Shown piece by piece: positions 29,314 through 39,126 of a stretch of DNA of 64,000 nucleotides. The notes under the pieces are model-generated. The model worked only from the letters and a program-made list of their open reading frames with translations, was not told the DNA's origin and did no database searches. Every line of letters begins with the position of its first letter. Position 1 is the first letter of the stretch. The position numbers and the translations under genes were made by a program. The DNA is taken from the NCBI GenBank assembly GCA_004173185.1, contig SEFZ01000023.1, positions 1 through 64,000 on the forward strand. The letters are read 5' to 3'. The stretch is from Sphingomonadales bacterium. Its GTDB lineage: Bacteria; Pseudomonadota; Alphaproteobacteria; Sphingomonadales; Sphingomonadaceae.

Positions 29314-32300
29314 TCTCCGTCCGCTCCATCCGCTGAAGGGCAATCAGCGCGCGGCGAGCGATCCCGCGCGGCATATCTGGCTGTCGGCGTCCGCGGGCAC
29401 CGGCAAGACCCAAGTGCTTGCCGCCCGCGTCTGGCGGCTGTTGCTCGGCGGCACCGATCCGGGGGCGATCCTGTGCCTTACCTTCACCAAGGCCGGTGCG
29501 GCGGAAATGTCCGAGCGGATCACGTCGCGGCTCGCCAGCTGGGTGCGCGCCGACGACGAGGCGTTGTTTGCCGATCTGGAAGCGCTGGGCGAGGAGTCCG
29601 GGCCTGAGGCGCGGGCTCGGGCGCGGACCTTGTTTGCCAAGGTGCTGGATGCGCCGGGCGGCGGCCTGCGCATCCAGACGATCCATAGTTTTTGCCAGAC
29701 CCTGCTCTCGGCCTTCCCGGTCGAGGCCGGTTTGGTGCCCGGCTTCCGCCCTCTTGATCAGCGCGAGGAGGCCGTGCTTGCCCGCGAGGCGCTGGCCGAG
29801 ATGCTGGTCGATGCCGAGCGCGAAGGACGTATGGGCCTGATCGATGCGGTCGGCGCGCTTAGCTTGCGGCTGGGCGAGGGGCAGGCCGAAGCGTTTCTGC
29901 GCCGCTGTGCCGGAGCGGGCGAGGCGCTGGCGGCCTTGCCGACGGGCGTACAGCCCTTCCTGCGCCGCGCGATGGATTTGCCGAGCGGCGATGTGGATGC
30001 CGAACTCGCGCGCTGCTGCGCCGACGAAGCGTTCGATATTGCCGGGCTGCGCAAGGTCGTCGCGGCCAATCGCCAATGGGGCACGGCGACAGGGATCAAT
30101 GCCGCCGAGGCCATCGGGGATTGGCTCGCCGCGAAGGACCGCGTTGCGGGGCTGGAAGCGCTCGGCCTCGTCTTCCGCACCAAGACCGGCGATCCGCGCA
30201 AAGTCTCGCCAAAGCTGATCGCCGCCGAGCCCGATTATGAAGGGCTGGCCGTGCGGATCGGCGGGCGCTGCGCCGAATTGCTCGCCATGAAAGTTCAGGC
30301 CGAATATGCCGATCTTCTCGCACAGGGGCTTACGGCGGGGCGGATTTATGCCGAGACCTATGCCCGCGCCAAGCGCCGGGTGGGTGCAGTCGATTTCGAC
30401 GATCTGATCCGCGCGGCGGTGGCGCTGCTGGCGCAGGAGGGCATGGGCGATTGGGTGCGCTTCAAGCTCGATCAATCGACCGAGCATGTCCTGATCGATG
30501 AGGCGCAGGATACCAACCTCAAGCAATGGACGATCGTTCGCGCGCTGGCCGATGAGTTTTTCGCCGGGCGCGGCACGCGGGCCGAAGGCGTGCGCACGCT
30601 GTTCACCGTGGGCGATTACAAGCAGGCGATCTTCGGGTTTCAGGGCACCGATCCGATCTTCTTTCGCGCCGCGCACGATTATTTCGACGCCAAGGCCAGG
30701 CTGGCCGAAGATTTCGAGACAGATGCGCGCGAGCTGGAATCGCTGTCGCTCACCCACAGCTTCCGCTCGACCCGTCCGATCCTCGAATTCGTCGATGCAG
30801 CGCTGGCGCAATTGCCGGTGCCGGGCATGGGCGAACTGAGCGAGGCCGAGCCGCATGCCAGCGAAGTCTCCGGCCCGGGCACGGTAACGCTCTGGCCGCT
30901 CACCACCGAGGGCGGCACCGAGGCCGACGAAGAGGAATGGGTGCTCGACGCCACGCGCGAGCATGCCAAAAGGATTGCGCGCGGGATCAAGGCGTGGACC
31001 GACGGCAGCGTGCTCAAGCGCGACGGCACGCCGCTGGCTGCCGAAGATGTGATGGTGCTGGTCAAGCGCCGCGGCGAACTCGCTTCGCTGATCGTTGCGC
31101 GGCTATATGCCGAGGGGGTGCCGGTGGCGGGGGTCGATCGCTTGCGGCTCAATGCGCCGCTGGCGGTGCAGGATCTGCTCGCCGCGATCCGCTTCGCGTT
31201 GCAGCCCGAGGACGATCTGTCGCTCGCCAGTCTGCTGGTGTCCCCGCTGATCGGGTGGACGCAGGACGAGCTGATGGCCGGTGCGGTGCGCGAGCGCGGC
31301 GGGCTGTGGCGGCATCTGCGCGGCACGCAACCGGCGGAGAAATTGCACCCGCTCGAGCAATTGCTGGCGGCTGCGGATTTCACCACGCCCTATCGTTTTC
31401 TCGAGGCGATCCTCTCGGGTGAGATGGATGGGCGGCGCAAGCTCTTGCTGCGGCTTGGCGAGGAAGCCCGCGATCCGATCGAGGAATTGCTCAGCGCCGC
31501 GCTCAATTTCGAAAGCGTAGCGACGCCGACGCTCCAGCGCTTCCTCGACTGGTTCGATCGCGGCGATGTCGAGATCAAGCGCGAGGCCGATCAGCCGCGC
31601 GGTGCCGTCCGGGTGATGACCGCCCACGGTGCCAAGGGGCTGCAAGCGCCTTTGGTGATCCTCGCCGATGCCACCGCCGATCCCACCAAGAGCCCGCGCG
31701 ATTTCCTCGGCTGGCAGCCCGAGGGGCATGAAGGCGAGGCGTTCCCGATCTTCCGCCCCCGCGCGGCGGAGCGCGGCGGGGCGCTCGATACGCTAGTTGT
31801 CGAGACCGACGAGCGCGAGATGCAGGAGCATTGGCGGCTCTTTTATGTCGCCGCGACCCGCGCCGAGGAGCGGCTGGTGATCGCCGGTTCGCTCGGGCCG
31901 ATGGCAAAGGGTGAGGCCCCGGCGGCAAGCTGGTATGCAGCGTGCGCTCGCGCGTTCGAGGCTTTGGGCGCGGAAGGCGAGTTTCACGGCATCGTGCCCC
32001 CCGCGCCGGTCACGGCGAAGAAGGTCGAGGACGTCGCGCCCGTCGCGAAGCCAGCGCTACCGCTTTGGGTCACTGCGCCCGCGCCACAGGAAGCGCGCCC
32101 GCCGCGTCCGCTGGCACCTTCGTCGCTGGGCGATGACGCCGTAGCCGATCCGCCACCCACCCCCGCGATGCGGCTCGCCGCCGAGCGGGGCCGCTTGCTC
32201 CACGCCTTGTTCGAGCGTCTGCCGGGCGTTGCGCCCGATAAGCGTGCCGAAGCGGCGGACCGCTGGCTGGCCGGGGCAGGGGGCGTCGAGGACGCTGCCG

Positions 32301-32710
32301 CACGCGGCGAATTGGTGCGTGCCGCGCTGGCCGTCACCGAAGACCCGCGCTTCGCCGAATTGTTCGGCCCCGACTCGCTGGGCGAAGCGCCCATCGCTGC
32401 GGTCGTCGGCGATGGCGTGGTCGTATCGGGCACGGTCGATCGCCTGCTGGTCATGCCCGATCGCATCCGCGTGATCGATTTCAAGACCGGCCGACGCGCG
32501 CCCGCGTCGATCGAAGATGTCCCAAATTACCACCTGCGTCAGATGGCCGCTTATGCCGCCGCGCTCGCGGTGATCTTTCCGGGCAGGCAGATCGAAGCGG
32601 GTTTGCTCTATAGCGCAGGCCCAATTCTCCACGAACTCACCCCGGAACTACTCGCAGCGCACAAGCCCGGCTTCTTGGCCCCGGAGCAAAGCTTGGCCTC
32701 GCGCGCTTGA
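29300..32710 (+). CDS. addA: Double-strand break repair helicase AddA
   Basis: WLSASAGTGKTQVLAARVWRLLL (Walker A), LIDEAQDTN, nuclease motif VIDFKTGRR. Confidence 0.95.
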   Translation: MAVNNLRPLHPLKGNQRAASDPARHIWLSASAGTGKTQVLAARVWRLLLGGTDPGAILCLTFTKAGAAEMSERITSRLASWVRADDEALFADLEALGEESGPEARARARTLFAKVLDAPGGGLRIQTIHSFCQTLLSAFPVEAGLVPGFRPLDQREEAVLAREALAEMLVDAEREGRMGLIDAVGALSLRLGEGQAEAFLRRCAGAGEALAALPTGVQPFLRRAMDLPSGDVDAELARCCADEAFDIAGLRKVVAANRQWGTATGINAAEAIGDWLAAKDRVAGLEALGLVFRTKTGDPRKVSPKLIAAEPDYEGLAVRIGGRCAELLAMKVQAEYADLLAQGLTAGRIYAETYARAKRRVGAVDFDDLIRAAVALLAQEGMGDWVRFKLDQSTEHVLIDEAQDTNLKQWTIVRALADEFFAGRGTRAEGVRTLFTVGDYKQAIFGFQGTDPIFFRAAHDYFDAKARLAEDFETDARELESLSLTHSFRSTRPILEFVDAALAQLPVPGMGELSEAEPHASEVSGPGTVTLWPLTTEGGTEADEEEWVLDATREHAKRIARGIKAWTDGSVLKRDGTPLAAEDVMVLVKRRGELASLIVARLYAEGVPVAGVDRLRLNAPLAVQDLLAAIRFALQPEDDLSLASLLVSPLIGWTQDELMAGAVRERGGLWRHLRGTQPAEKLHPLEQLLAAADFTTPYRFLEAILSGEMDGRRKLLLRLGEEARDPIEELLSAALNFESVATPTLQRFLDWFDRGDVEIKREADQPRGAVRVMTAHGAKGLQAPLVILADATADPTKSPRDFLGWQPEGHEGEAFPIFRPRAAERGGALDTLVVETDEREMQEHWRLFYVAATRAEERLVIAGSLGPMAKGEAPAASWYAACARAFEALGAEGEFHGIVPPAPVTAKKVEDVAPVAKPALPLWVTAPAPQEARPPRPLAPSSLGDDAVADPPPTPAMRLAAERGRLLHALFERLPGVAPDKRAEAADRWLAGAGGVEDAAARGELVRAALAVTEDPRFAELFGPDSLGEAPIAAVVGDGVVVSGTVDRLLVMPDRIRVIDFKTGRRAPASIEDVPNYHLRQMAAYAAALAVIFPGRQIEAGLLYSAGPILHELTPELLAAHKPGFLAPEQSLASRA

Positions 32711-32762
32711 GCAGCGGGCATGCAGCACATAGATAGTCATCCAACACACAGGAGATTTCCCG

Positions 32763-33083
32763 ATGGCCACCAAGGCAGTCACCGACGCCAGCTTCGCAAG
32801 CGATGTGCTGGGATCCGATAAGCCCGTTCTCGTCGATTTCTGGGCGGAATGGTGCGGACCGTGCAAGATGATCGGACCGTCGCTCGAAGAGCTCGGCGCG
32901 GAAATGGCCGATCAGGTCCAGATCGTGAAGGTCGATATCGACGAGAACCCCGAGGCACCCGGTAAATATGGCGTGCGCGGCATTCCCACGATGATTCTCT
33001 TCAAGAACGGCGTGCCTGCCGCCACCCAGGTCGGCGCGCTGGCCAAAAGCGGCATCAAGCAGTTCATCGAGAGCAATCTCTGA
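32763..33083 (+). CDS. trxA: Thioredoxin
   Basis: VDFWAEWCGPCKMIGP active site. Confidence 0.97.
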   Translation: MATKAVTDASFASDVLGSDKPVLVDFWAEWCGPCKMIGPSLEELGAEMADQVQIVKVDIDENPEAPGKYGVRGIPTMILFKNGVPAATQVGALAKSGIKQFIESNL

Positions 33084-33179
33084 GACTGAAGACTGGCTAA
33101 AGGGGCGCGCCGGCAGGCTGCCGGTGCGCTCAAGAGGATTGACGCTTGCCAAGGCGAGCGCTTTTCCACAACTGGCACC

Positions 33180-34286
33180 ATGTCCCTGTTCCCGCCCGCC
33201 ACTTGCCCGCGCCTGATCGTCAAGATCGGCTCGGCGCTGCTCGTCGATCCAGATGGCAGCGTGCGGCGGGCATGGCTGGAGGGCATCGCCGCCGACATCG
33301 CCGAGCGCACCCGCGCGGGACAGCAGATCGCGGTGGTATCCTCGGGCGCGATCGCGCTGGGCGCCCGCCGCCTCAATCTCCCCAAGGGTGGCCGCGCCAG
33401 CCTTGAGGATGCGCAGGCCGCCGCCGCTACCGGCCAGATCGCGCTCTGCCAGGTCTGGGCCGAAACCCTTGCCGCCGAGGGCCTCACGGCGGCGCAGATG
33501 CTCGTCACGCTCGACGATCTCGAAGACCGTCGCCGATATCTCAATGCCGCCGCGACGCTGGATCGTTTGTTGGGCTTGGGCGTCGTCCCGGTGATCAACG
33601 AGAATGATTCGGTCGCTACCGAGGAAATCCGCTTCGGCGACAATGATCGCCTCGCCGCGCGCGTCGCTCAGGCGGCAGGCGCGCAGGGCGTCGTCCTGCT
33701 CAGCGACGTCGATGGCCTGTACGATCGCAACCCGGCGCTTCCGGACGCGCAGCATATCGCACGGGTCAAGCGGATCGACGCTACAATCGAAGCGATGGCA
33801 GACCGGGGCTCTGCATCGGGCATGGGTTCGGGCGGCATGGTTTCCAAGATCGCCGCCGCGCGCATCGCCAATGCGGCGGGCGCGCACCTTGCCATAGCAT
33901 CGGGCCGGATCGATCGTCCGCTCTCCACCGAGGCGCGCCACACGCTGTTCGCCGCAGAGAAATCCGCGCCTGCGCGCAAGGCATGGCTGGCCGGTGGGCT
34001 CACCGCCAAGGGCCAAATCCATGTCGATGCCGGCGCCGCCCGCGCGCTCACCCGGGGGAACAGCCTGCTCGCCGCCGGTGCCACCCGCATCGAGGGCAGC
34101 TTCGTGCGCGGCGATCTGATCGTCATCCTGGGGCCGGACGGCGCAGCGCTCGCGCGTGGCCTGTCGGAATATCCCAGCGAAGACGCGGCGCAACTGACCG
34201 GCAAGCGCAGCGAAGAACATGCCGAAATCCTCGGCTACGCACCCCGCTCGGCGCTGGTCCATCGCAGCCATATGGCGTTGCTGTGA
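33180..34286 (+). CDS. proB: Glutamate 5-kinase
   Basis: RLIVKIGSALLVDPDG...VVSSGAIALGARRLNLP...PVINENDSVATEEIRFGDND; C-terminal PUA-like region. Confidence 0.95.
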   Translation: MSLFPPATCPRLIVKIGSALLVDPDGSVRRAWLEGIAADIAERTRAGQQIAVVSSGAIALGARRLNLPKGGRASLEDAQAAAATGQIALCQVWAETLAAEGLTAAQMLVTLDDLEDRRRYLNAAATLDRLLGLGVVPVINENDSVATEEIRFGDNDRLAARVAQAAGAQGVVLLSDVDGLYDRNPALPDAQHIARVKRIDATIEAMADRGSASGMGSGGMVSKIAAARIANAAGAHLAIASGRIDRPLSTEARHTLFAAEKSAPARKAWLAGGLTAKGQIHVDAGAARALTRGNSLLAAGATRIEGSFVRGDLIVILGPDGAALARGLSEYPSEDAAQLTGKRSEEHAEILGYAPRSALVHRSHMALL

Positions 34287-34307
34287 TGTCGGAATGCACC
34301 CCCAACC

Positions 34308-34359
34308 CCGCTCGTGCTGAGCTTGTCGAAGCACCCTTCGACAGGCTCAGGGTGAGCGG
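34308..34359. repeat. 52-bp palindromic dispersed repeat, copy 1
   Basis: CCGCTCGTGCTGAGCTTGTCGAAGCACCCTTCGACAGGCTCAGGGTGAGCGG; inverted relative to 35809-35860. Confidence 0.85.
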
Positions 34360-34371
34360 GAGGGGTGCGCG

Positions 34372-35277
34372 ATGACTGTCCTCGCCATCACCGGCGCCAC
34401 CGGCTTTGTCGGCAAGCGCACTGTCGATCTCGCACTCGCCGCCGGGCACAAGGTCCGTGCGCTCACCCGGCGTGCCCAGCAGCCCCGCGAAGGCGTGGTC
34501 TGGGTCGATGGCAGCCTCGAGAGCGCAGACAGCCTTGCGCGGCTCGCCAGTGGCGCGGATGCGGTGTTGCACATCGCCGGGGTAGTCAACGCGCCCAATC
34601 ATATCGGCTTCATTCGCGGCAATGTGGAGGGCACCGAGCGCATGCTCGCCGCCGCTGCGTCGATGGGCGTCCAGCGCTTCGTGATGGTCTCGTCGCTGTC
34701 CGCTCGCGAGCCGCAGCTCTCCAATTATGGCCGGTCGAAAGAGCGCGCCGAAAGCCTCGTCCGCAAATCCGCGCTTGATTGGACGATTGTGCGCCCGCCC
34801 GCCGTTTATGGCCCCGGCGACATGGAAATGCTCGATCTGTTCAAGCTGGCCAAGCGCGGCCTCGCCTTGCTGCCACCCGGCGGCCACATGTCGGCGATCC
34901 ATGCGGATGATCTCGCACGGCTGCTGATCGCGCTGGCGGCCAGCGATGTCGGCCGCGAGATATTGGAGCCGGATGACGGTGTCGTGGGCGGCTGGAGCCA
35001 TGAAGGTTTCTCGCAGGCAGTCGGCGATGCGGTTGGCAAAAGGATTCGCGCCTTCGCCTTGCCCCGCACGGTCCTCAACATCGGCGCAATGCTCGACGGG
35101 CTGTTCCGCCGCTCCGGTGCCAAGCTCACCAAGGACCGCGTCGCCTATTTCTGCCACCCCGATTGGGTGGTCGATCCGGCCAAGCGCCCGCCCGCCAATC
35201 TCTGGACCCCGCAGATCGAGACCCGCGCCGGGTTGAAGACGACGGCGGAATGGTATCGCGGGCAGGGGCTGCTTTAG
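34372..35277 (+). CDS. NAD(P)-dependent epimerase/SDR, candidate CerR-like reductase of bacterial sphingolipid synthesis
   Basis: AITGATGFVGKRTVDLALAAGHKVRALTRR...YGRSKERAE; located beside acp and spt. Confidence 0.75.
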   Translation: MTVLAITGATGFVGKRTVDLALAAGHKVRALTRRAQQPREGVVWVDGSLESADSLARLASGADAVLHIAGVVNAPNHIGFIRGNVEGTERMLAAAASMGVQRFVMVSSLSAREPQLSNYGRSKERAESLVRKSALDWTIVRPPAVYGPGDMEMLDLFKLAKRGLALLPPGGHMSAIHADDLARLLIALAASDVGREILEPDDGVVGGWSHEGFSQAVGDAVGKRIRAFALPRTVLNIGAMLDGLFRRSGAKLTKDRVAYFCHPDWVVDPAKRPPANLWTPQIETRAGLKTTAEWYRGQGLL

Positions 35278-35312
35278 CCTTCTTCCTCTCCCCTCAAGGG
35301 GGAGGACTAGGA

Positions 35313-35437
35313 CTTGTAATGTAGGATTTCGCCTGCTTGGCTAAGCCGCCGAAATTCCCTGGCATCACTGCCGCTGGCTCTTTGAAATCGCCGGTGCGAA
35401 ACCCCCATGGGCAGTGCGAACATTTGGGAACATTCGC
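35313..35437. repeat. Copy B of the 125-bp intergenic repeat
   Basis: Begins CTTGTAATGTAGGATTTCGCCTGCTTGGCT and ends CAGTGCGAACATTTGGGAACATTCGC. Confidence 0.85.
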
Positions 35438-35559
35438 GGTGCAGAACCCGTGCATTGGTCTAAACTTCGCCTAAACGTCCGCGCCGCCATCGCCCCGCTG
35501 CCACCGCGTTTCCGCCGCATTCGCTTGGCAGTGGCATAGGATAGCACTAAGGACCCGCC

Positions 35560-35802
35560 ATGACCGACCACACCGAAATCTTCGACAGCATCGCCCCGCT
35601 GATTGAGCGCTTCAACAAGAAGGGCGTCGCCATCAGCGACAGCACTACCTTCGCCGGCGACCTTGAGTGGGACAGCCTGACCGTCATGGATTTCGTCGCC
35701 GAGATCGAGGACGAATTCGACATCATCATCACGATGAACATGCAGGCCGAGATCGAGAATGTCGGGCAGCTTGTCGATGCCGTCGCCAAACTGAAAGCGT
35801 GA
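35560..35802 (+). CDS. Acyl carrier protein linked to serine palmitoyltransferase
   Basis: FAGDLEWDSLTVMDFVAEIEDEFDIIITMN with phosphopantetheine DS motif. Confidence 0.88.
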   Translation: MTDHTEIFDSIAPLIERFNKKGVAISDSTTFAGDLEWDSLTVMDFVAEIEDEFDIIITMNMQAEIENVGQLVDAVAKLKA

Positions 35803-35808
35803 GATTTT

Positions 35809-35860
35809 CCGCTCACCCTGAGCGTGTCGAAGGGTGCTTCGACAGGCTCGGCACGGGCGG
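35809..35860. repeat. 52-bp palindromic dispersed repeat, copy 2
   Basis: CCGCTCACCCTGAGCGTGTCGAAGGGTGCTTCGACAGGCTCGGCACGGGCGG; reverse complement matches copy 1 at 48/52. Confidence 0.85.
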
Positions 35861-35875
35861 TTTAGGGAATATGGA

Positions 35876-37138
35876 ATGACTGAATCCCTCCAAACATCCG
35901 ATGCGCTGCCGGAAAACCCGGTAACGGTGGCACCAGAGCGCGATCTGATGTCGAAGTTCGACGGGCTGATCGCCGAGCGTCAGGCACTGATCGATACCGG
36001 CGTCACCGATCCGTTTGCGATCGTGATGGAGCAGGTCAAATCGCCGACCGAGGCGGTGATCGCGGGCAAGGATACGATCCTGCTCGGCACCTATAATTAT
36101 ATGGGCATGACCTTCGATCCTGACGTGATCCAGGCGGGCAAGGACGCGCTCGACCAGTTCGGTTCGGGCACCAACGGCAGCCGCATGCTCAACGGCACCT
36201 TCCGCGACCATATGGAAGTCGAGGACGCACTGCGCGAATTTTACGGCGTCTCGGGCGCGATCGTGTTTTCGACCGGCTACATGGCCAATCTGGGCATGAT
36301 CTCCACGCTGGTCGGGAAGGGCGAATATGTCATCCTCGACGCGGACAGCCATGCCTCGATCTATGACGGCTGCAAGCAGGGCAATGCCGAGATCGTCCGC
36401 TTCCGCCACAACGACATCAACGATCTCGACAAGCGGCTTGGCCGCCTGCCCAAGGAAGCCGGCAAGCTCGTGGTGCTCGAGGGCGTCTATTCGATGCTCG
36501 GCGACATCGCGCCGCTCAAGGAAATGGTCGCCGTCGCCAAGAAGCATGGCGCCATGGTCCTCAGCGACGAAGCCCATTCGATGGGTTTCTATGGCCCCAA
36601 TGGCCGCGGCGTGTATGAGGAACAGGGCTGCGAAGGCGATGTCGATTTCATCGTCGGCACCTTCTCCAAATCGGTCGGCACCGTTGGCGGCTTCTGCGTC
36701 TCGAACCACCCCAAGTTCGAAGCGATCCGGCTGGCCTGCCGCGCCTATATCTTCACGGCGTCGCTGCCGCCTTCGGTGGTCGCGACCGCTGCGGCGTCGA
36801 TCCGCAAGCTGCAATATGCCCATAACAAGCGCGCGCATCTGTGGGAAAATGCCCGCACGCTGCATGGCGGGCTCAAGGCGATGGGCTTCGAGCTTGGCAC
36901 CGAAAAGCCCGATAGCGCGATCATCGCGGTGATCCTGAAGGATCAGGAGCAAGCTGTCGTGATGTGGCAGGCGCTTCTCGATGCCGGCCTCTACGTCAAC
37001 ATGGCGCGCCCGCCCGCAACGCCTGCTGGCACGTTCCTGCTGCGCTGCTCGCTGTGCGCGGAGCATACGGCTGAGCAGATCCAGAAGATACTTGGTATGT
37101 TCAAAACTGCCGGACAGGCTGTTGGCGTGATCGCCTGA
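35876..37138 (+). CDS. spt: Serine palmitoyltransferase (alpha-oxoamine synthase family)
   Basis: YNYMGMTFDPDVIQAGKDALDQFGSGTNGSRMLNGTFRDHMEVED...VLSDEAHSMGFYGPNGRGV...FSKSVGTVGGFCV. Confidence 0.93.
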   Translation: MTESLQTSDALPENPVTVAPERDLMSKFDGLIAERQALIDTGVTDPFAIVMEQVKSPTEAVIAGKDTILLGTYNYMGMTFDPDVIQAGKDALDQFGSGTNGSRMLNGTFRDHMEVEDALREFYGVSGAIVFSTGYMANLGMISTLVGKGEYVILDADSHASIYDGCKQGNAEIVRFRHNDINDLDKRLGRLPKEAGKLVVLEGVYSMLGDIAPLKEMVAVAKKHGAMVLSDEAHSMGFYGPNGRGVYEEQGCEGDVDFIVGTFSKSVGTVGGFCVSNHPKFEAIRLACRAYIFTASLPPSVVATAAASIRKLQYAHNKRAHLWENARTLHGGLKAMGFELGTEKPDSAIIAVILKDQEQAVVMWQALLDAGLYVNMARPPATPAGTFLLRCSLCAEHTAEQIQKILGMFKTAGQAVGVIA

Positions 37139-37160
37139 CCAAGCTAGAGTCCCTCGGACA

Positions 37161-39122
37161 ATGAGCGAGGGCCTCACCGCATTGGAGCGCGCGGTTCGGG
37201 ATACGAACTGGCGCTTTCGCTTGCTCGGCGTACTGGCGGTGCTTGGCATTGTGGTGCTCGCGGCGCTGATCCTCGTCCAGCAGCGCACCGATAATGCCCG
37301 CGATCGCGCCATCGCGCGCCAGCAGCACACGTTTGAAGTCATCATGCGGGCGAACCAGCTGTCGGGTGCGATCTCCTCAGCAGAGGCGGCGCTCGGCCGC
37401 TATGTGGTGAGCGCGGACAAGACGCTCGGCCGGCAGTATACCGATCAATGGGCGCGTGCGGGCGAGCAGCTCGATCGGCTCCGTCAGCTCACCGCTGACA
37501 ATCCCGCGCAGCAGGTGCAGCTCACCGAACTCCGCAAGGCATTCGATGCGCGTGGCAAGGAACTCAACGACACCGCGCTCTATTCCTCGTTCCAGCGGCA
37601 CCGCGACGCGTGGGGCAGCTATTATAATGTCCGCGCCAGCGATGCCCGAACGCGCGTCGAGGCGACCCTCGCCAAAATGGTCGAGAGCGAACGGCTACTG
37701 CTTCAGCAGCGTACCCGTGACGCGGTTCAGCTGATCGAGAATTCGAGCATGGCCTCGCGCATTCTCACTGGCTTCGGCCTGTTGATCGTGTTCGGTGCGG
37801 TGATCCTCGGCTGGATGACGATCGAGGCGCAGGGCGAGCGTGCGGTCGCCGATGCCGAAGCCAGCAGCGAGCGCGAGCGCGCCGGCGACCTCGAACGCGC
37901 GGTATCCGAGGCGACCGCGCAGCTTCGCGCCGAGGTCCATGAGCGTATCGTGGCGGAGGAGCAGCTTCGCCAGGCGCACAAGATGGAGGCAGTCGGCCAG
38001 TTGACTGGGGGAATCGCGCATGATTTCAACAATATGCTTGCAGTCGTTCTGGGCGGGTTGGAACTTGCCAAGCGCCAGATGCACATTGGCGGCCCCGATG
38101 CCCAACGGCATATCGAGAATGCGATGGAGGGTGCCAATCGCGCCGCGGCGCTCACCCGGCGGCTGCTCGCTTTCTCGCGGTCTGAACCGTTGCTTCCCGA
38201 ATCGGTCGAGCCTGGCAAGCTCATCGAGGGGATGAGCGACCTGCTCGATCGCACGCTGGGCGACACGATTGCGGTCGAGACCCGGTCGGGCGAGGGCGAC
38301 TGGCGGATCTGGGTGGATCGCCATCAATTGGAGAACGCGCTGCTCAACCTCGCGGTCAACGCGCGTGACGCGATGAACGGGCGCGGGATACTGACGATCT
38401 GGTCGGGTTCGCGCGCGCTGGCCATGGGCGAGATCGGCGAATGCGCGGCTGGCGATTATTGCACGATCGCGGTCGCAGATACCGGCTCGGGCATGACGCA
38501 GGAAGTGCTCGAGCGCGTATTCGAGCCGTTCTTCACTACCAAGCCGGTCGGCAAGGGCACCGGGCTGGGGCTCAGCCAGATCTTCGGCTTTGTCCGCCAA
38601 TCGGGCGGCGAGATCGGCATCGACACCCAAGTGGGGCAGGGGACGACGGTAACGCTCTATCTGCCGCGCTATCTGGGCGATGCGGTGCCGGAAACCATCG
38701 AAGCGACGACCGAAGCCGAAGCTCCAATAGCCCGCCGCTTGTCGATCCTCGTTGTTGAGGACGATCCTCGGGTGCTCGCCGCCACGATGGGCGCACTGGA
38801 GGAACTGGGCCACCATGCCACCGGCTGCGAAGACCCGTTCGAGGCGATGCAGAGGATCGATGGGCTGGAAGCGCTCGACGCCATCGTCTCCGACGTGCTG
38901 ATGCCGGGGCAGACTGGCCCCGAGATGATCGCTGCTCTGGGTGAGCGGATTGAAGGCGTCGCGGTGCTGTTCGTCACCGGTTTTGCAGGCGAAGTCGATG
39001 CCGAAGTCTTCCGGGGCCACCCGGTGCTGCGCAAACCGTTCACGATGGCCGCGCTGGCCCGTGGATTGGATGAAGCGGTCGATCAGGCAGCCCGGCGAGT
39101 CCCGCGCGAAGCGGTGGATTAG
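37161..39122 (+). CDS. CHASE3-type hybrid sensor histidine kinase with C-terminal receiver domain
   Basis: GGIAHDFNNMLAVVLGGLELAKRQ H-box; HATPase; receiver ILVVEDDPRVL...IVSDVLMPGQTGPEM. Confidence 0.9.
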   Translation: MSEGLTALERAVRDTNWRFRLLGVLAVLGIVVLAALILVQQRTDNARDRAIARQQHTFEVIMRANQLSGAISSAEAALGRYVVSADKTLGRQYTDQWARAGEQLDRLRQLTADNPAQQVQLTELRKAFDARGKELNDTALYSSFQRHRDAWGSYYNVRASDARTRVEATLAKMVESERLLLQQRTRDAVQLIENSSMASRILTGFGLLIVFGAVILGWMTIEAQGERAVADAEASSERERAGDLERAVSEATAQLRAEVHERIVAEEQLRQAHKMEAVGQLTGGIAHDFNNMLAVVLGGLELAKRQMHIGGPDAQRHIENAMEGANRAAALTRRLLAFSRSEPLLPESVEPGKLIEGMSDLLDRTLGDTIAVETRSGEGDWRIWVDRHQLENALLNLAVNARDAMNGRGILTIWSGSRALAMGEIGECAAGDYCTIAVADTGSGMTQEVLERVFEPFFTTKPVGKGTGLGLSQIFGFVRQSGGEIGIDTQVGQGTTVTLYLPRYLGDAVPETIEATTEAEAPIARRLSILVVEDDPRVLAATMGALEELGHHATGCEDPFEAMQRIDGLEALDAIVSDVLMPGQTGPEMIAALGERIEGVAVLFVTGFAGEVDAEVFRGHPVLRKPFTMAALARGLDEAVDQAARRVPREAVD

Positions 39123-39126
39123 CCGC

